Source of the DNA: Curtobacterium sp. L6-1
GTDB lineage: Bacteria; Actinomycetota; Actinomycetes; Actinomycetales; Microbacteriaceae
Direction: 5' to 3'
Assembly: GCF_018885305.1 (NCBI RefSeq)
Contig: NZ_CP076544.1
Span: 2,356,001 to 2,420,000, forward strand
DNA: 64,000 nucleotides
This document shows, in pieces, positions 62,972-64,000 of the stretch. The notes beneath the pieces were generated by a model. That model saw nothing but the letters and a program-made list of their open reading frames with translations, was not told the origin of the DNA and searched no databases. Both the position numbers and the translations under genes were made by a program. Every line of letters starts with the position of its first letter. The first letter of the stretch is position 1.

Positions 62972-64000
62972 ATGGAACTCCCCGACCTCCTCCGCTCTCT
63001 CCGCCGTCGATGGCCCCTCGTCGTCGGCAGCATCGCGCTCGGCTCGGCAGCGGCGTGCACGCAGCTCCTCCTCGCGACCCCGACGTACGACGCGACGGCG
63101 CAGCTGTACGTGACGGTGGCGGCCGCGGACACCGGTTCAACGACCGACCTCGTCCAGGGCGGCAACGCAGCGGAACAACGTGTTCGCTCCTACGTCGACA
63201 TCATCACCACGCCCCGGGTGCTCCAGTCCGCGATCGACGAACTCGGGCTCGGGCTGACCGCCCAGGAACTCTCCGAGCACGTCCGCGCCAGTTCGCCGAA
63301 CGAGACCGTGCTCCTCTACCTGACCGTCAACGACACGTCCCCGAAACGGGCCGCCGCCATCGCCAACGCGATCAGCGCGAGCTTCACGGACGCCGTCGCC
63401 ACCGACCTGGAGCAGGCGGGGGCCGACCGGCAGAGTGCGGTCTCGGTCCGTACCTCCCAGCCCGCGCTCGCGCCGGAGACGGCGGCGACACCGCAGCCCC
63501 TGAAGTCGATGCTGCTCGGCCTCGGTGGCGGGACGGCGGTGGGCGTCCTCGCCGCGCTGCTCCGAGACCTCCTCGACACGAGGATCCGCGGGCGGGCGGA
63601 GGTCGAGTCCGCGACCGATCGTCCGGTACTGGGCATGGTCCCCCGTTCGAAGGACCTGGCGAAGACGCCGGTCTACGTCCAGGGTGACGGCCGCGGGGCC
63701 TTCGCTGAGTCCTTCCGCTCGCTCCGGACGAACCTCCGATTCGTGGACCAGACCGAGCACAGCCGCGTCCTCGTCATCACGTCGGCGAACCCCAGCGAAG
63801 GGAAGACGACCACCTCGGTCAACCTCGCCGCCGCACTCATGGAGGGCGGATCGAGGGTGACGCTGGTCGACTGCGATCTCCGTCGTCCCGCCGTCGCGGC
63901 ACGGCTGGACCTCGAGAACTCGGTCGGTCTGACGGACGTGCTCATCGGACGCGCCGAACTCGACGACGTGCTGCAGCCCTGGGGTGAGAACGGACGTGTC
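62972..64000 (+). CDS. polysaccharide biosynthesis tyrosine autokinase (Wzz/CpsD-type), cut by window end
   Basis: 343 codons visible, open to the edge. N-terminal Wzz domain with a first membrane helix (about 15-33), extracellular loop and second helix (about 175-195, LLGLGGGTAVGVLAALLRD), then a BY-kinase domain: Walker A SANPSEGKTTTSVNL (about 270) and Walker A' VTLVDCDLRRP (about 300). The two-part fusion is typical of actinobacterial BY-kinases that control capsule or exopolysaccharide chain length. The Tyr-rich C-terminal tail lies outside. Starts the surface-polysaccharide locus. Confidence 0.9.
   Translation, partial: MELPDLLRSLRRRWPLVVGSIALGSAAACTQLLLATPTYDATAQLYVTVAAADTGSTTDLVQGGNAAEQRVRSYVDIITTPRVLQSAIDELGLGLTAQELSEHVRASSPNETVLLYLTVNDTSPKRAAAIANAISASFTDAVATDLEQAGADRQSAVSVRTSQPALAPETAATPQPLKSMLLGLGGGTAVGVLAALLRDLLDTRIRGRAEVESATDRPVLGMVPRSKDLAKTPVYVQGDGRGAFAESFRSLRTNLRFVDQTEHSRVLVITSANPSEGKTTTSVNLAAALMEGGSRVTLVDCDLRRPAVAARLDLENSVGLTDVLIGRAELDDVLQPWGENGRV

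Overview
The window looks like chromosomal DNA from a high-GC actinobacterium, most likely a Microbacteriaceae member close to Curtobacterium (inference). Support: very GC-rich coding with strong G/C at third positions, an HspR/HAIR-controlled dnaK-grpE-dnaJ-hspR operon, MT0933-type and DUF2231/DUF3060 small proteins, and many genes that appear leaderless (TAnnnT followed 6-8 bases later by ATG or GTG). No rRNA, tRNA, prophage, insertion sequence or CRISPR array was seen.

Layout. 1-8.4 kb: three very small genes, a large secreted subtilisin-like protease (minus), then a TetR / degenerate-ABC / YhgE-Pip export operon. 8.5-16.1 kb: a LacI regulator, a 696-bp repeat-filled intergenic region, an SpoU methyltransferase, a TetR regulator, a HAD-IIA phosphatase, a CPBP protease, a DtxR/MntR regulator, a HEAT protein and an aldo/keto reductase. 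16.1-30.1 kb: pyrE coupled to an unknown membrane protein, a polytopic membrane protein, an M23 peptidase, an APH-like kinase, exonuclease III, an AEC carrier, a nitroreductase, a PMM-like HAD enzyme, trpF, a Ser/Thr kinase, a TUDOR-like small protein, DedA and a GH20 remnant. 30.1-36.7 kb: a Tat-exported beta-helix protein and the fructose PTS operon (deoR-fruK-fruA).

36.8-42.7 kb holds a compact minus-strand module: response regulator, histidine kinase, two related lipoproteins, an HlyD-like adaptor, an ABC ATPase and a MacB-type permease. Most junctions are 3-4 base stop/start overlaps, so it reads as one envelope-sensing and export unit. 42.9-55 kb: DUF2231 protein, N-domain-less ClpB behind a HAIR box, a decayed membrane acyltransferase-like gene, an MFS pump, tatA, a GH2 beta-mannosidase, a second aldo/keto reductase, an RsmC/RlmG-like methyltransferase and a GntR regulator. 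54.7-59 kb is the heat-shock operon, with HAIR operators before dnaK and a dense hairpin cluster between dnaJ and hspR. 59.2-64 kb starts a cell-surface locus: a 1056-residue secreted Ig-like repeat protein, a DUF3060 lipoprotein and a polysaccharide tyrosine autokinase cut by the window end.

A dispersed palindrome with core GGGAGGC...GCCTCCC sits at the 3' ends of many transcription units and looks like a genome-specific terminator family. The most unusual non-coding structure is at 9666-10131: ten copies of a 14-base motif in a fixed three-site geometry, inside a perfect 180-bp duplication. The most unusual protein is the ABC-like protein at 5349-6179, which keeps the ABC fold signature but has lost Walker A, the LSGGQ signature, Walker B and the switch histidine.
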